DNA of 64,000 nt from Nomia melanderi (lineage: Eukaryota; Arthropoda; Insecta; Hymenoptera; Halictidae). The position numbers were made by a program, and so were the translations under genes. The stretch is from contig NW_027475162.1 in assembly GCF_051020985.1 (NCBI RefSeq), positions 62,001-126,000 of the forward strand, written 5' to 3'. How positions within the stretch are numbered: the first letter of the stretch is position 1; every line of letters starts with the position of its first letter. The notes under the pieces were generated by a model. The model was not told the DNA's origin, ran no database searches, and saw only the letters and a program-made list of their open reading frames with translations. This document shows positions 22,207 to 34,629 of this stretch, piece by piece.

Positions 22207-23958
22207 CTGCACTGATTCATGCGCCAGGGCTTCCTGCAGACGATGCAGTATAATTTATTGCGCTACCTCTAATAGCACCCGAGATATCATCAGATACATC
22301 CTGGGTTTTTACATGACCTTGGGTGTCCGGCCCCATGTGTCGGTGGTTTTCTCGGCCCCTGGGGGTCCGAGGTCCTTCCAGCTGCACAGATTCATGCGCA
22401 AGGGCCTCCTACGGTCAATGCACTTTGGTTTATTGCGTTATCTCTAATAACACCCGAGATATCACCAGATATATATTGGATTTACCCCTGATCCTGAGTG
22501 TCCGGCCCTATGAGACGGTGGTTTTCTCGGTCCCTGGTGGTCCGAGGTCGTTCCCGCTGCACAGATTCATGTACCAGGGCCTCCTGCAGATAATTCGCTT
22601 TGGTTTATTGCGCTATCTCTAATAGCACCCGAGATATCACCAGATATATATTGGATTTTCCCCTGACCCTGAGTGTCCGGCCCCATGAGACGGTGGTTTT
22701 CTCGGCCCCTGGTGGTCCGAGGTCGTTCCCGCTGCACAGATGCATGCGCCAGGGCCTCCTACAGACCATGCACTTTGATTTATTGCGCTATCTGTAATAG
22801 CACCCGAGATATCACCAGATATATGCTGGATTTTTACATGACCTTGGGTGACGGATACCGTAAATCTGTAATTTTCTCGGCCCCTGGTGGGCCGAGGTCC
22901 TTCCCGCTGCACAGATTCATGCGCAAGGGCCTCCTACGGACAATGCACTTTGGTTTATTGCGTTATCTCTAATAGCACCCGAGATATCACCAGATATATA
23001 TATTGGATTTTTCGCTGACCCTGAGTGTCCGGCCCCATGAGACGGTGGTTTTCTCGGCCCCTGGTGGTCCGAGGTCGTTCCCGCTGTACAGATTCATGCG
23101 CCAGGGCCTCCTACAGACAATGCACTTTGATTTATTGCGCTATCTCTAATAGCACCCGAGATATCACCAGATATATATTGGATTTTTCCCTGACCCTGAC
23201 AGTCCGGCGCCATTAGACGGTGGTTTTCTCGGCCCCTGGTGGTCCGAGGTCGGTCCCGCGGCACAGATTCATGCGCCAGGGCCTCCTACAGACCATGCAC
23301 TTTGGTTTATTGCGCTATCTGTAATAGCTCCCGAGATATCAACAGATATATATTGGATTTTTCCCTGACCCTGAGTGTCCGGCCCCATGGGACGGTGGTT
23401 TTCTCGACCCCTGGTGGTCGGAGGTCGGTCCCGCGGCACAGATTCATGCGCAAGGGCCTCCTGCAGATAATTCACTTTGATGTATTGCGCTATCTCTAAT
23501 AGCACCCGAGATATCACCAGATATATATTGGATTTTTCCCTGACCCTGAGTGTCCGGCCCAATGAGACCGTGGTTTTCTCGGCCCCTGGTGGTCGGAGGT
23601 CGTTCCCGCTGCACAGATGCATGCGCCAGGTCCTCCTGCAGGTAATTCACTTTGGTTTATTGCGCTATCTGTAATAGCACCCGAGATATCACCAGATATA
23701 TATTGGATTTTCCCCTGACCCTGAGTGTCCGGCCCCATGAGACGGTGGTTTTCTCGGCCCCTGGTGGTCCGAGGTCGTTCCCGCTGCCCAGATTCATGCG
23801 CCAGAGCCTCCTACTGACAATGCACTTTGATTTATTGCGCTATCTCTAATAGCACCCGAGATATCACCAGATATATATTGGATTTTCCCCTGACCCTGAG
23901 TGTCCGGCCCCATGGGGCGGTGGTTTTCTCGGCCCCTGGTGGTCCGAGGTCGTTCCCG
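22207..23958 (+). repeat. 1752-bp 10-mer, copy 2
   Basis: Second full copy of the unit at 20455. It differs from copy 1 by scattered single bases (for example TTCCCGCTG versus TTCCTGCTG in the type B monomer) and agrees even more closely with copy 3, suggesting that copies 2 and 3 separated last. Confidence 0.9.
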
Positions 23959-24745
23959 CTGCACTGATTCATGCGCCAGGGCTTCCTGCAGACGATGCAG
24001 TATAATTTATTGCGCTACCTCTAATAGCACCCGAGATATCATCAGATACATCCTGGGTTTTTACATGACCTTGGGTGTCCGGCCCCATGTGTCGGTGGTT
24101 TTCTCGGCCCCTGGGGGTCCGAGGTCCTTCCAGCTGCACAGATTCATGCGCAAGGGCCTCCTACGGTCAATGCACTTTGGTTTATTGCGTTATCTCTAAT
24201 AACACCCGAGATATCACCAGATATATATTGGATTTACCCCTGATCCTGAGTGTCCGGCCCTATGAGACGGTGGTTTTCTCGGTCCCTGGTGGTCCGAGGT
24301 CGTTCCCGCTGCACAGATTCATGTACCAGGGCCTCCTGCAGATAATTCACTTTGGTTTATTGCGCTATCTCTAATAGCACCCGAGATATCACCAGATATA
24401 TATTGGATTTTCCCCTGACCCTGAGTGTCCGGCCCCATGAGACGGTGGTTTTCTCGGCCCCTGGTGGTCCGAGGTCGTTCCCGCTGCACAGATGCATGCG
24501 CCAGGGCCTCCTACAGACCATGCACTTTGATTTATTGCGCTATCTGTAATAGCACCCGAGATATCACCAGATATATGCTGGATTTTTACATGACCTTGGG
24601 TGACGGATACCGTAAATCTGTAATTTTCTCGGCCCCTGGTGGGCCGAGGTCCTTCCCGCTGCACAGATTCATGCGCAAGGGCCTCCTACGGACAATGCAC
24701 TTTGGTTTATTGCGTTATCTCTAATAGCACCCGAGATATCACCAG
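23959..24745 (+). repeat. 1752-bp 10-mer, copy 3 (partial)
   Basis: The first 4.5 monomers of the unit, matching 22207-22993 almost base for base (one visible difference is ATTCAC near 24338 against ATTCGC near 22590). The match stops in the AT tract, where copies 1 and 2 have the lengthened form and this copy has the normal one. Confidence 0.88.
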
Positions 24746-24785
24746 ATATATATTGGATTTTTCCCTGACCCTGAGTGTCCGGCCC

Positions 24786-27058
24786 CATGAGACGGTGGTT
24801 TTCTCGGCCCCTGGTGGTCCGAGGTCGTTCCCGCTGCACAGATTCATGCGCCAGGGCCTCCTACAGATAATTCACCCTGGTTTATTGCGCTATCTCTAAT
24901 AGAACCCGAGATATCACCCGATATATATTGGATTTTTCCCTGACCCTGAGAGTCCGGCCCCATGAGACGGTGGTTTTCTCGGCCTCTGGTGGTCCGAGGT
25001 CGTTCCCGCTGCACAGATGAATGCGCCAGGGCCTCCTGCAGACAATGCACTTTGATTTATTGCGCTATCTCTAATAGCACCCGAGATATCACTGGATATA
25101 TATTGGATTTTCCCCTGACCCTGAGTGTCCGGCCCCATGAGACGGTGGTTTTCTCGGTCCCTGGTGGTCCGAGGTCTTTCTCGCTGCACAGATTCATGCG
25201 CCAGGGCCGCCTACAGACAATGCACTTTTATTTATTGCGCCATCTGTAATAGCACCCGAGATATCACCAGATATATGCTGGATTTTTACATAACCTTGGG
25301 TGACGGATACCGTAAATCTGTAATTTTCTCGGATCCTGGTGGTCCGAGGTCCTTCCTGCTGCACAGATTCATGCGCAAGGGCCTCCTACGGACAATTCAC
25401 TTTGGTTTATTGCGTTATCTCTAATAATACCCGAGATATCACCAGATATATATTGGATTTTTCCCTGACCCTGTGTATCCGGCCCCATGAGACGGTGGTT
25501 TTCTCGGTCCCTGGTGGTCCGAGGTCTTTCTCGCTGCACAGATTCATGCGCCAGGGCCGCCTACAGACGATGCACTTTTATTTATTGCGCCATCTGTAAT
25601 AGCACCCGAGATATCACCAGATATATGCTGGATTTTTACATGACCTTGGGTGACGGATACCGTAAATCTGTAATTTTCTCGGCCCCTGGTGGTCCGAGGT
25701 CCTTCCTGCTGCACAGATTCATGCGCAAGGGCCTCCTACGGACAATGCACTTTGGTTTATTGCGTTATCTCTAATAGCACCCGAGATATCACCAGATATA
25801 TATTGGATTTTCCCCTGACCCTGACTGTCCGGCCCCATGAGACGGTGGTTTTCTCGGCCCCTGGTGGTCCGAGGTCGTTCCCGCTGGCCAGATTGGTGCG
25901 CCAGGCCTCCTACAGACAATGCACTTTGGTTTATTGCGCTATCTGTAATAGCACCCGAGATATCATCAGATACAGCCTGGATTTGTCCCCGACCCTGAGT
26001 TTCCGGCCCCATGAGACGGTGGTTTTCTCGGCCCCTGGTGGACCGAGGTCGTTCCCGCTTCACAGATGCATGCGCCAGGGCCTCCTGCAGATAATTCACT
26101 TTGGTTTAATGCGCTATCTCTAATAGCACCCGAGATATCACCAGATATAGATTGGATTTTTCCCTGACCCTGTGTATCCGGCCCCATGAGACGGTGATTT
26201 TCTCGGCCCCTGGTGGTTCGAGGTCGTTCCCGCTGCACAGAATCATGCGCCAGGGCTTCCTGCAGATAATTCACTTTGGTTTTTTGCGCTATCTCTAATA
26301 GCACCCGAGATATCACCAGATGTATATTGGATTTTTCCCCGGCCCTGAGTGTCCGGCCCCATGAGACGGTGGTTTTCGCGGCTCCTGGTTGTCCGAGGTC
26401 GTTCCCGCTGCACAGATTCATGCGCCAGGGCCTCCTACAGACAATGCACTTTGATTTATCGCGCTATCTGTAATAGCACCCGAGATATCAACAGATATAT
26501 ATTGGATTTTCCCCTGACCCTGAGTGTCCGGCGCCATGTTTCGGTGGTTTTCTCGGCCCCTGGTGGTCCGGGGTCGTTCCCGCTGCACAGATTCATGCGG
26601 CAGGGCCTCCCGCAAACAATGCACTTTGATTTATCGCGCTATCTGTAATAGAACCCGAGATATCACCAGATATATGCTGGATTTTTATATGACATTGGGA
26701 GACGGATACCGATAATCTGTAATTTTCTCGGCCCCTGGTGGACCGAGGTAGATCCCGCTGCACTGATTCATGCGCCAGGGCTTCCTGCAGACAATGCAGT
26801 ATAATTTATTGCGCTACCTCTAATAGCACCCGAGATATCACCAGATATATATTGGATTTTCCCCTGACCCTGAGTGTCCGGCCCCATGAGACGGTGGTTT
26901 TCTCGGCCCCTGGTGCCCCGAGGTCGTTCCCGCTGGCCAGATTCATGCGCCAGGCCTCCTACAGACAATGCACTTTGGTTTATTGCGCTATCTCTAATAG
27001 CACCCGACATATCACCAGATATATATTGGATTTTTCCCTGACCCTGAGTGACCGGCCC
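24786..27058 (+). repeat. 2.3/2.4-kb higher-order unit, copy 1
   Basis: Matches 27059-29545. The offset is 2273 up to about 25420 and 2448 from about 25490, so copy 1 lacks one monomer that copy 2 has. It contains type B monomers near 25308, 25656 and 26700, 174-bp monomers near 25884 and 26935, and rare changes such as GATACAGCCTGGATTTGTCC and TTTTCGCGGCTCC. The two copies agree in every frame over long stretches, indicating a recent duplication. Confidence 0.88.
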
Positions 27059-29545
27059 AATGAGACGGTGGTTTTCTCGGCCCCTGGTGGTCCGAGGTCG
27101 TTCCCGCTGCACAGATTCATGCGCCAGGGCCTCCTACAGATAATTCACCCTGGTTTATTGCGCTATCTCTAATAGAACCCGAGATATCACCCGATATATA
27201 TTGGATTTTTCCCTGACCCTGAGAGTCCGGCCCCATGAGACGGTGGTTTTCTCGGCCTCTGGTGGTCCGAGGTCGTTCCCGCTGCACAGATGAATGCGCC
27301 AGGGCCTCCTGCAGACAATGCACTTTGATTTATTGCGCTATCTCTAATAGCACCCGAGATATCACTGGATATATATTGGATTTTCCCCTGACCCTGAGTG
27401 TCCGGCCCCATGAGACGGTGGTTTTCTCGGTCCCTGGTGGTCCGAGGTCTTTCTCGCTGCACAGATTCATGCGCCAGGGCCGCCTACAGACAATGCACTT
27501 TTATTTATTGCGCCATCTGTAATAGCACCCGAGATATCACCAGATATATGCTTGATTTTTACATAACCTTGGGTGACGGATACCGTAAATCTGTAATTTT
27601 CTCGGATCCTGGTGGTCCGAGGTCCTTCCTGCTGCACAGATTCATGCGCAAGGGCCTCCTACGGACAATTCACTTTGGTTTATTGCGTTATCTCTAATAA
27701 TACCCGAGATATCACCAGATATATATTGGATTTTTCCCTGACCCTGAGTGTCCGGCCCCATGAGACGGTGGTTTTCTCGGCCCCTGGTGGTCCGAGGTCG
27801 TTCCCGCTTCACAGATGCATGCGCCAGGGCCTCCTGCAGATAATTCACTTTGGGTTAATGCGCTATCTCTAATAGCACCCGAGATATCACCAGATATAGA
27901 TTGGATTTTTCCCTGACCCTGTGTATCCGGCCCCATGAGACGGTGGTTTTCTCGGTCCCTGGTGGTCCGAGGTCTTTCTCGCTGCACAGATTCATGCGCC
28001 AGGGCCGCCTACAGACGATGCACTTTTATTTATTGCGCCATCTGTAATAGCACCCGACATATCACCAGATATATGCTGGATTTTTACATGACCTTGGGTG
28101 ACGGATACCGTAAATCTGTAATTTTCTCGGCCCCTGGTGGTCCGAGGTCCTTCCTGCTGCACAGATTCATGCGCAAGGGCCTCCTACGGACAATGCACTT
28201 TGGTTTATTGCGTTATCTCTAATAGCACCCGAGATATCACCAGATATATATTGGATTTTCCCCTGACCCTGACTGTCCGGCCCCATGAGACGGTGGTTTT
28301 CTCGGCCCCTGGTGGTCCGAGGTCGTTCCCGCTGGCCAGATTGGTGCGCCAGGCCTCCTACAGACAATGCACTTTGGTTTATTGCGCTATCTGTAATAGC
28401 ACCCGAGATATCATCAGATACAGCCTGGATTTGTCCCCGACCCTGAGTTTCCGGCCCCATGAGACGGTGGTTTTCTCGGCCCCTGGTGGACCGAGGTCGT
28501 TCCCGCTTCACAGATGCATGCGCCAGGGCCTCCTGCAGATAATTCACTTTGGTTTAATGCGCTATCTCTAATAGCACCCGAGATATCACCAGATATAGAT
28601 TGGATTTTTCCCTGACCCTGTGTATCCGGCCCCATGAGACGGTGATTTTCTCGGCCCCTGGTGGTTCGAGGTCGTTCCCGCTGCACAGAATCATGCGCCA
28701 GGGCTTCCTGCAGATAATTCACTTTGGTTTTTTGCGCTATCTCTAATAGCACCCGAGATATCACCAGATGTATATTGGATTTTTCCCCGGCCCTGAGTGT
28801 CCGGCCCCATGAGACGGTGGTTTTCGCGGCTCCTGGTTGTCCGAGGTCGTTCCCGCTGCACAGATTCATGCGCCAGGGCCTCCTACAGACAATGCACTTT
28901 GATTTATCGCGCTATCTGTAATAGCACCCGAGATATCAACAGATATATATTGGATTTTCCCCTGACCCTGAGTGTCCGGCGCCATGTTTCGGTGGTTTTC
29001 TCGGCCCCTGGTGGTCCGGGGTCGTTCCCGCTGCACAGATTCATGCGGCAGGGCCTCCCGCAAACAATGCACTTTGATTTATCGCGCTATCTGTAATAGA
29101 ACCCGAGATATCACCAGATATATGCTGGATTTTTATATGACATTGGGTGACGGATACCGATAATCTGTAATTTTCTCGGCCCCTGGTGGACCGAGGTAGA
29201 TCCCGCTGCACTGATTCATGCGCCAGGGCTTCCTGCAGACAATGCAGTATAATTTATTGCGCTACCTCTAATAGCACCCGAGATATCACCAGATATATAT
29301 TGGATTTTCCCCTGACCCTGAGTGTCCGGCCCCATGAGACGGTGGTTTTCTCGGCCCCTGGTGCCCCGAGGTCGTTCCCGCTGGCCAGATTCATGCGCCA
29401 GGCCTCCTACAGACAATGCACTTTGGTTTATTGCGCTATCTCTAATAGCACCCGACATATCACCAGATATATATTGGATTTTTCCCTGACCCTGAGTGAC
29501 CGGCCCAATGAGACGGTGGTTTTCTCGGCCCCTGGTGGTCCGAGG
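27059..29545 (+). repeat. 2.3/2.4-kb higher-order unit, copy 2
   Basis: Second copy of the unit at 24786 with one additional type A monomer around 27720-27895. Visible differences from copy 1 are single bases, for example ATGCTTGATT near 27548, GACATATC near 28056 and GGTGACGG near 29146 against GGAGACGG near 26698. Its part 28863-29179 appears again at 58903-59219. Confidence 0.88.
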
Positions 29546-32139
29546 TCGTTGCCGCTGCACAGATTCATGCGACAGGATCTCCCGCAGACAATGCACTTTG
29601 ATTTATCGCCCTATCTCTAATAACACCCGAGATATCACCAGATAAATATTGGATCTCTCCCTGACGCTGACGGTACGGCCCCATGTGTCGGTGGTTTTCT
29701 CGGTCCCTGGTGGTCCGAGGTCGCTCCCGCTGCACAGATTCATGCGCCAGGGCCTCCTGCAGATAATTCATTTTGGTTTATTGCCCTAACTCTAATAGCG
29801 GCCCAGATATCACCAGATATATATTTGATTTTCCCCGACCCTGAGTGTCCGGCCCCATGATACGGTGGTTTTCACGGCCCCTGGAGGTACGAGGTCGTTC
29901 CCGCAGCACAGATGCATGCACCAGGACCTCCTGCAGACAATTCACTTTGATTTATCCCGCAATCTGTAATAGAACCCGAGATATCACCAGATATATGCTG
30001 GATAATTACATGACATTGGGTGACGGATACCGAACATCTGTAATTTTCTCGGCCCCTGGTGGTCCGAAGTCGTTCCCGCTGCACAGATTCATGCGCCCGG
30101 GCCTCCAGCAGATAATTCACTTTGGTTTATTGCGCTATCTGTAATAGCACCCGAGATATCATCAGATACAGCCTGGATTTGTCCCCGACCCTGAGTGTCC
30201 GGCCCCATGAGACGGTGGTTTTCTCGGCCCCTGGTGGTACGAGGTCGTTCCCGCTGCACAGATTCATGCGCCAGGGCCTCCTACAGACAGTGCAGTTTGA
30301 TTTATTTCGCTATCTGTAATAGCACCCGAGACATCACCAGATATATAATGAATTTTTCCCCGACCCTGAGTGTCCGGCCCCATGAGACGGAGGTTTTCTC
30401 GGCCCCTGGTGGTCCGAGGTCGTTCCCGCTGCACAGATTCATGCGTCAGGGCCTCCTACAGACAATGCACTTTGGTTTATTGCGCTATCTCTAATACCAC
30501 CCGAGATATCACCAGATATATATTGGATTTTCCCCTGACCCTGAGTGTCCGGCCCCATGAGACTGTGGTTTTCTCGGCCCCTGGTGGTCCGAGGTCGTTC
30601 CCGCTGGCCAGATTCATGCGCCAGGCCTCCGACAGACAATGCGCTTTGGTTTATTGCGCTATCTCTAATAGCACCCGAGATATCACCAGATATATATTGG
30701 ATTTTCCCCTGACCCTGAGTGTCCGGCCCCATGAGACGGTGGTTTTCTCGGCCCCTGGTGGTCCGCGGTCGTTCCCGCAGGCCAGATTCATGCGCCAGGC
30801 CTTCTACAGACAAGGCACTTTGGTTTATTGCGCTATCTCTAATAGCACCCGAGATATCACCAGAAATATATTGGATTTTCCCCTGACCCTGAGCGTCCGG
30901 CCCCATGAGACTGTGGTTTTCTCGGCCACTGGTGGTCCGAAGTCGTTCCCGCTGCCCAGATTCATGCGCCAGGGCCTCCTACAGACAATGCACTTTGATT
31001 TATTGCGCTATCTGTAATAGCACCCGAGAAATCACCACATATATGCTGGATTTTTACATGACTTTGGGTGACGGACACCGAAAATCTGTAAGTTTCTCAG
31101 CCCCTGGATGGCCGAGGTCGTTCCTGCTTCACAGATTCATGCGCCAGGGCCTCCTGCATACAATGCACTTTGATTTATCGCGCTATCTGTAATAGAACCC
31201 GAGATATCACCAGATATATGCTGGATTTTTCCCTGACCCTGACAGTCCGGCCCCATGTGTCGTTGGTTTTCTCGGCCCCTGGTGGTCCGAGGGCGTTCCC
31301 GCTGCACAGATTCATGCGACAGGATCTCCCGCAGACAATGCACTTTGATTTATCGCGCTATCTCTAATAGCACCCGAGATATCTCCAGATAAATATTGGA
31401 TCTCTCCCTGACGCTGACGGTACGGCCCCATGTGTCGGTGGTTTTCTCGGTCCCTGGTGGTCCGAGGTCGTTCCCGCTGCACAGATTCATGCGCCAGGGC
31501 CTCCTGCAGATAATTCATTTTGGTTTATTGCTCTAACTCTAATAGCGCCCGAGATATCACCAGATATATATTTGATTTTCCCCGACCCTGAGTGTCCAGC
31601 CCCATGAGACGGTGGTTTTCACGGCCCCTGGAGGTCCGAGGTCGTTCCCGCAGCACAGATGCATGCACCAGGACCTCCTCCAGACAATTCACTTTGATTT
31701 ATCGCGCAATCTGTAATAGAACCCGAGATATCACCAGATATATGCTGGATTATTACATGACATTGGGTGACGGATATCGAAAATCTGTAATTTTCTCGGC
31801 CCCTGGTGTTCCGAGGTCGTTCCCGCTGCACAGATTCATGCGCCCGGGCCTCCTGCAGATAATTCACTTTGGTTTATTGCGCTATCTCTAATAGCACCCG
31901 AGATATCACCTGATATATATTGGATTTTTCCCTGAACCTGAGTGTCCGGCCCCATGAGGCGGTGGTTTTCTCGGCCCCTGGTGGTCCGAGGTCGTTCCCG
32001 CTGCCCAGATTCATGCGCCAGGGCCTCCTACAGACAATGCACTTTGATCTATTGCGCTATCTGTAATAGCACCCGAGATATCACCAGATATATATTGGAT
32101 TTTTCCCTGAACCTGAGTGTCCGGCCCCATGAGACAGAA
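29546..32139 (+). repeat. Mixed region with a 1747-bp offset repeat
   Basis: About 15 monomers. About 29530-30140 and 31277-31890 match at offset 1747 (ten monomers minus 3 bp); both carry GATAAATATTGGATCTCTCC, GACGGTACGG and the GCATGCACCAGGACC type A copy followed by a type B copy with GGATTATTAC or GGATAATTAC. Three successive frame-compatible copies, two of them 174 bp (near 30603 and 30776), create the longest open frame of the window (30370-31017). It has no coding signature beyond the repeat itself. Confidence 0.8.
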
Positions 32140-32852
32140 GTTTTCTCGGCCCCTGGTGGTCCGAGGTCGTTCCCGCTGCACAGAATCATGCGCCAGGGCT
32201 TCCTGCAGACAATGCACTTTGATTTATTGCGCTATCTCTAATAGCACCCGAGATATCACCAGATATATATTGGATTTTTCCCTGACCCTGAGTGTCCGGC
32301 CCCATGAGACGGTGGTTTTCTCGGCCCCTGGTGGTCCGAGGTCGTTCCCGCTGCACAGATGCATGCGCCAGGGCCTCTTGCAGATAATTCACTTTGGTTT
32401 ATTGCGCTATCTCTAATAGCACCCGAGATATCACTGGATATATATTGGATTTTCCCCTGACCCTGAGTGTCCGGCCCCATGAGACGGTGGTTTTCTCGGC
32501 CCCTGGTGGTCCGAGGTCGTTCCCGCTGCACAGATTAATGCGCAAGGGCCTCCTGCAGACAATGTACTTTGGTTTATTGCGCTATCTCTAATAGCACCCG
32601 AGATATCACCAGATATATATTGGATTTTCCCCTGACCCTGAGTGTCCGGCCCCATGTGACGGTGGCTTTCTCGGCCCCTGGTGGTCCGAGGTCGTTCTCG
32701 CTGCCCTGATTCTTGCGCCAGAGCCTCCTACTGACAATACACTTTGGTTTATTGCGCTATCTCTAACAGCACCCGAGATATCAGCAGATATATATTGGAT
32801 TTTCCCCTGACCCTGAGTGTCCGGCCCCATGAGACGGTGGTTTTCTCGGCCC
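32140..32852 (+). repeat. Four-monomer block, repeated at 37913-38625
   Basis: Offset 5773 (33 monomers minus 2 bp). Shared changes are CAGAATCATGCGCC, ATCACTGGATATAT, CAGATTAATGCGCAAG, GGTGGCTTTCTCGG and TCTAACAGCACC. Copies look nearly identical. Confidence 0.8.
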
Positions 32853-34629
32853 CTGGTGGTCCGAGGTCGTTCCCGCTGGCCAGATTCCTGCGCCAGGGCC
32901 TCCTACAGACAATGCACTTTGATTTATTGCGCTATCTGTAATAGCACGCGAGATATCACCAGATATATATTGGATTTTTCCCTGTCCCTGAGTGTACGGC
33001 CCCATGAGACGGTGGTTTTCTCGGCCCCTGGTGGTCCGAGGTCTTTTCCGCTGCACAGATGCATGCGCCAGGGCCTCCTGCAGATAATTCACTTTGGTTT
33101 ATTGCGCTATCACTAATAGCACCCGAGATATCTGCAGATATATATTGGATTTTCCCTTGACCCTGAGTGTCCGCCCCATGAGACGGTGGTTCTCTCGGCG
33201 CCTGGTGGTCCGAGGTCGTTCCCGCTGCACAGATGCATGCGCCAGGGCCTATTGCAGATAATTCACTTTGGTTTATTGCGCTATCTCTAATAGCACCCGA
33301 GATATCGCCAGATATATATTGGATTTCCCCTGACCCTGAGTGTCCGGCCCCATGAGACGGTGGTTTTCTCGGCCCCTGGTGGACCGAGGTCGTTCCCGCT
33401 GCATAGATTAATGCGCAAGGGCCTCCTGCAGACAATGTACTTTGAGTTACTGCGCTATCTCTAATAGCACCCGAGATATCATCAGATATATATTGGATTT
33501 TACCCTGACCCTTAGTTTCCGGCCCAATGAGTCGGTGGTTTTCTCGGCCCCTGTTGGTCCGAGGTCGTTCCAGCTGCTCAGATTAATGCGCAAGGGCCTC
33601 CTACGGACAATGCACTTTGATTTATTGCTTTATCTGTAATAGCACCCGAGATATCACCAGATATATATTGGATTTTTCCCTGACCCTGAGTGTCCGACCC
33701 CATGTGTCGGTGATTTTCTGGGTCCCTGGTGGTCCGAGGCAGATCCCACAGCACAGATTCATGCGACAGGGCCTCCTGCAGACAATGCACTTTGATTTAT
33801 CGCGCTATCTCTAATAGCACCCGAGATATCATCAGATACATCCTGAATTTTTACATGACCTTGGGTGTCCGGCCCCATGCGTCGGTGGTTTTCTCGACCC
33901 CTGGTGGTCCGAGGTCGGTCCCGCGGCACAGATTCATGCGCAAGGGCCTCATACGGAGAATGTACTTTGATTTATTGCGCTATCTCTAATAGCACCCGAG
34001 ATATCACCAGGTATATACCGGATTTTTACATGACCTTGGGTGACGGATACCGAAAATCTGTAATTTTCTCGGCCCCTGGTGGTCCGAGGTCCTTCCTGCT
34101 GCACAGATTCATGCGCCAGGGCCTCCTGCAGATAATTCACTTTGATGTATTGCGCTATCTCTAATAGCACCCGAGATATCACCAGATATATATTGGATCT
34201 CTCCCTGACCCTGACAGTACGGCCCCATGTGTCGGTGGTTTTCTCGGCCCCTGGTGGTCCGAGGCCGTTCCTGCTGCACAGATTCATTCGCCAGGGCCTC
34301 CTGCAGACAATGCACTTTGGTTTATTGCGCTATCTCTAATAGCACCCGAGATACGACCAAATATATATTGGATTTTTCCCTGACCCTGACAGTCCGGCCC
34401 CATGTGTCGGTGGTTTTCTCGGTCCCTGGTGGTCCGAGGTCGTTCACGCTGCACAGATTCATGCGCCAGGACGTCCTGCAGATAATTCACTTTGGTTTAT
34501 TGCGCTATCTCTAATAGCACCCGAGATATCACCAGATATATATTGGATTTTCCCCTGACCCTGAGTGTCCGGCCCCATGAGACGGAGGTTTTCTCGGCCC
34601 CTGGTGGTCCGAGGTCTTTCCCGCTGCCC
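32853..34629 (+). repeat. Mixed monomers
   Basis: About ten monomers with no clear local period. They include two slightly short copies (GTGTCCGCCCC near 33170 and GGATTTCCCCTG near 33323), one type C copy near 33850, one type B copy near 34040, and a pair around 34109-34340 related to about 44558-44790 (CTCTCCCTGACCCTGACAG, CATTCGCCAGGG). Nothing but satellite is seen. Confidence 0.75.

Noticed and set aside
30370..31017. 215-codon open reading frame on the plus strand, and similar long frames at 60249-60884, 63221-63856 and on the minus strand at 60306-60860
   Set aside because: They are repeat translations. Runs of monomers whose lengths are multiples of three (174 or 105 bp) keep one frame open, and equally long frames exist on the opposite strand. 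No start context, codon pattern or protein family is apparent.
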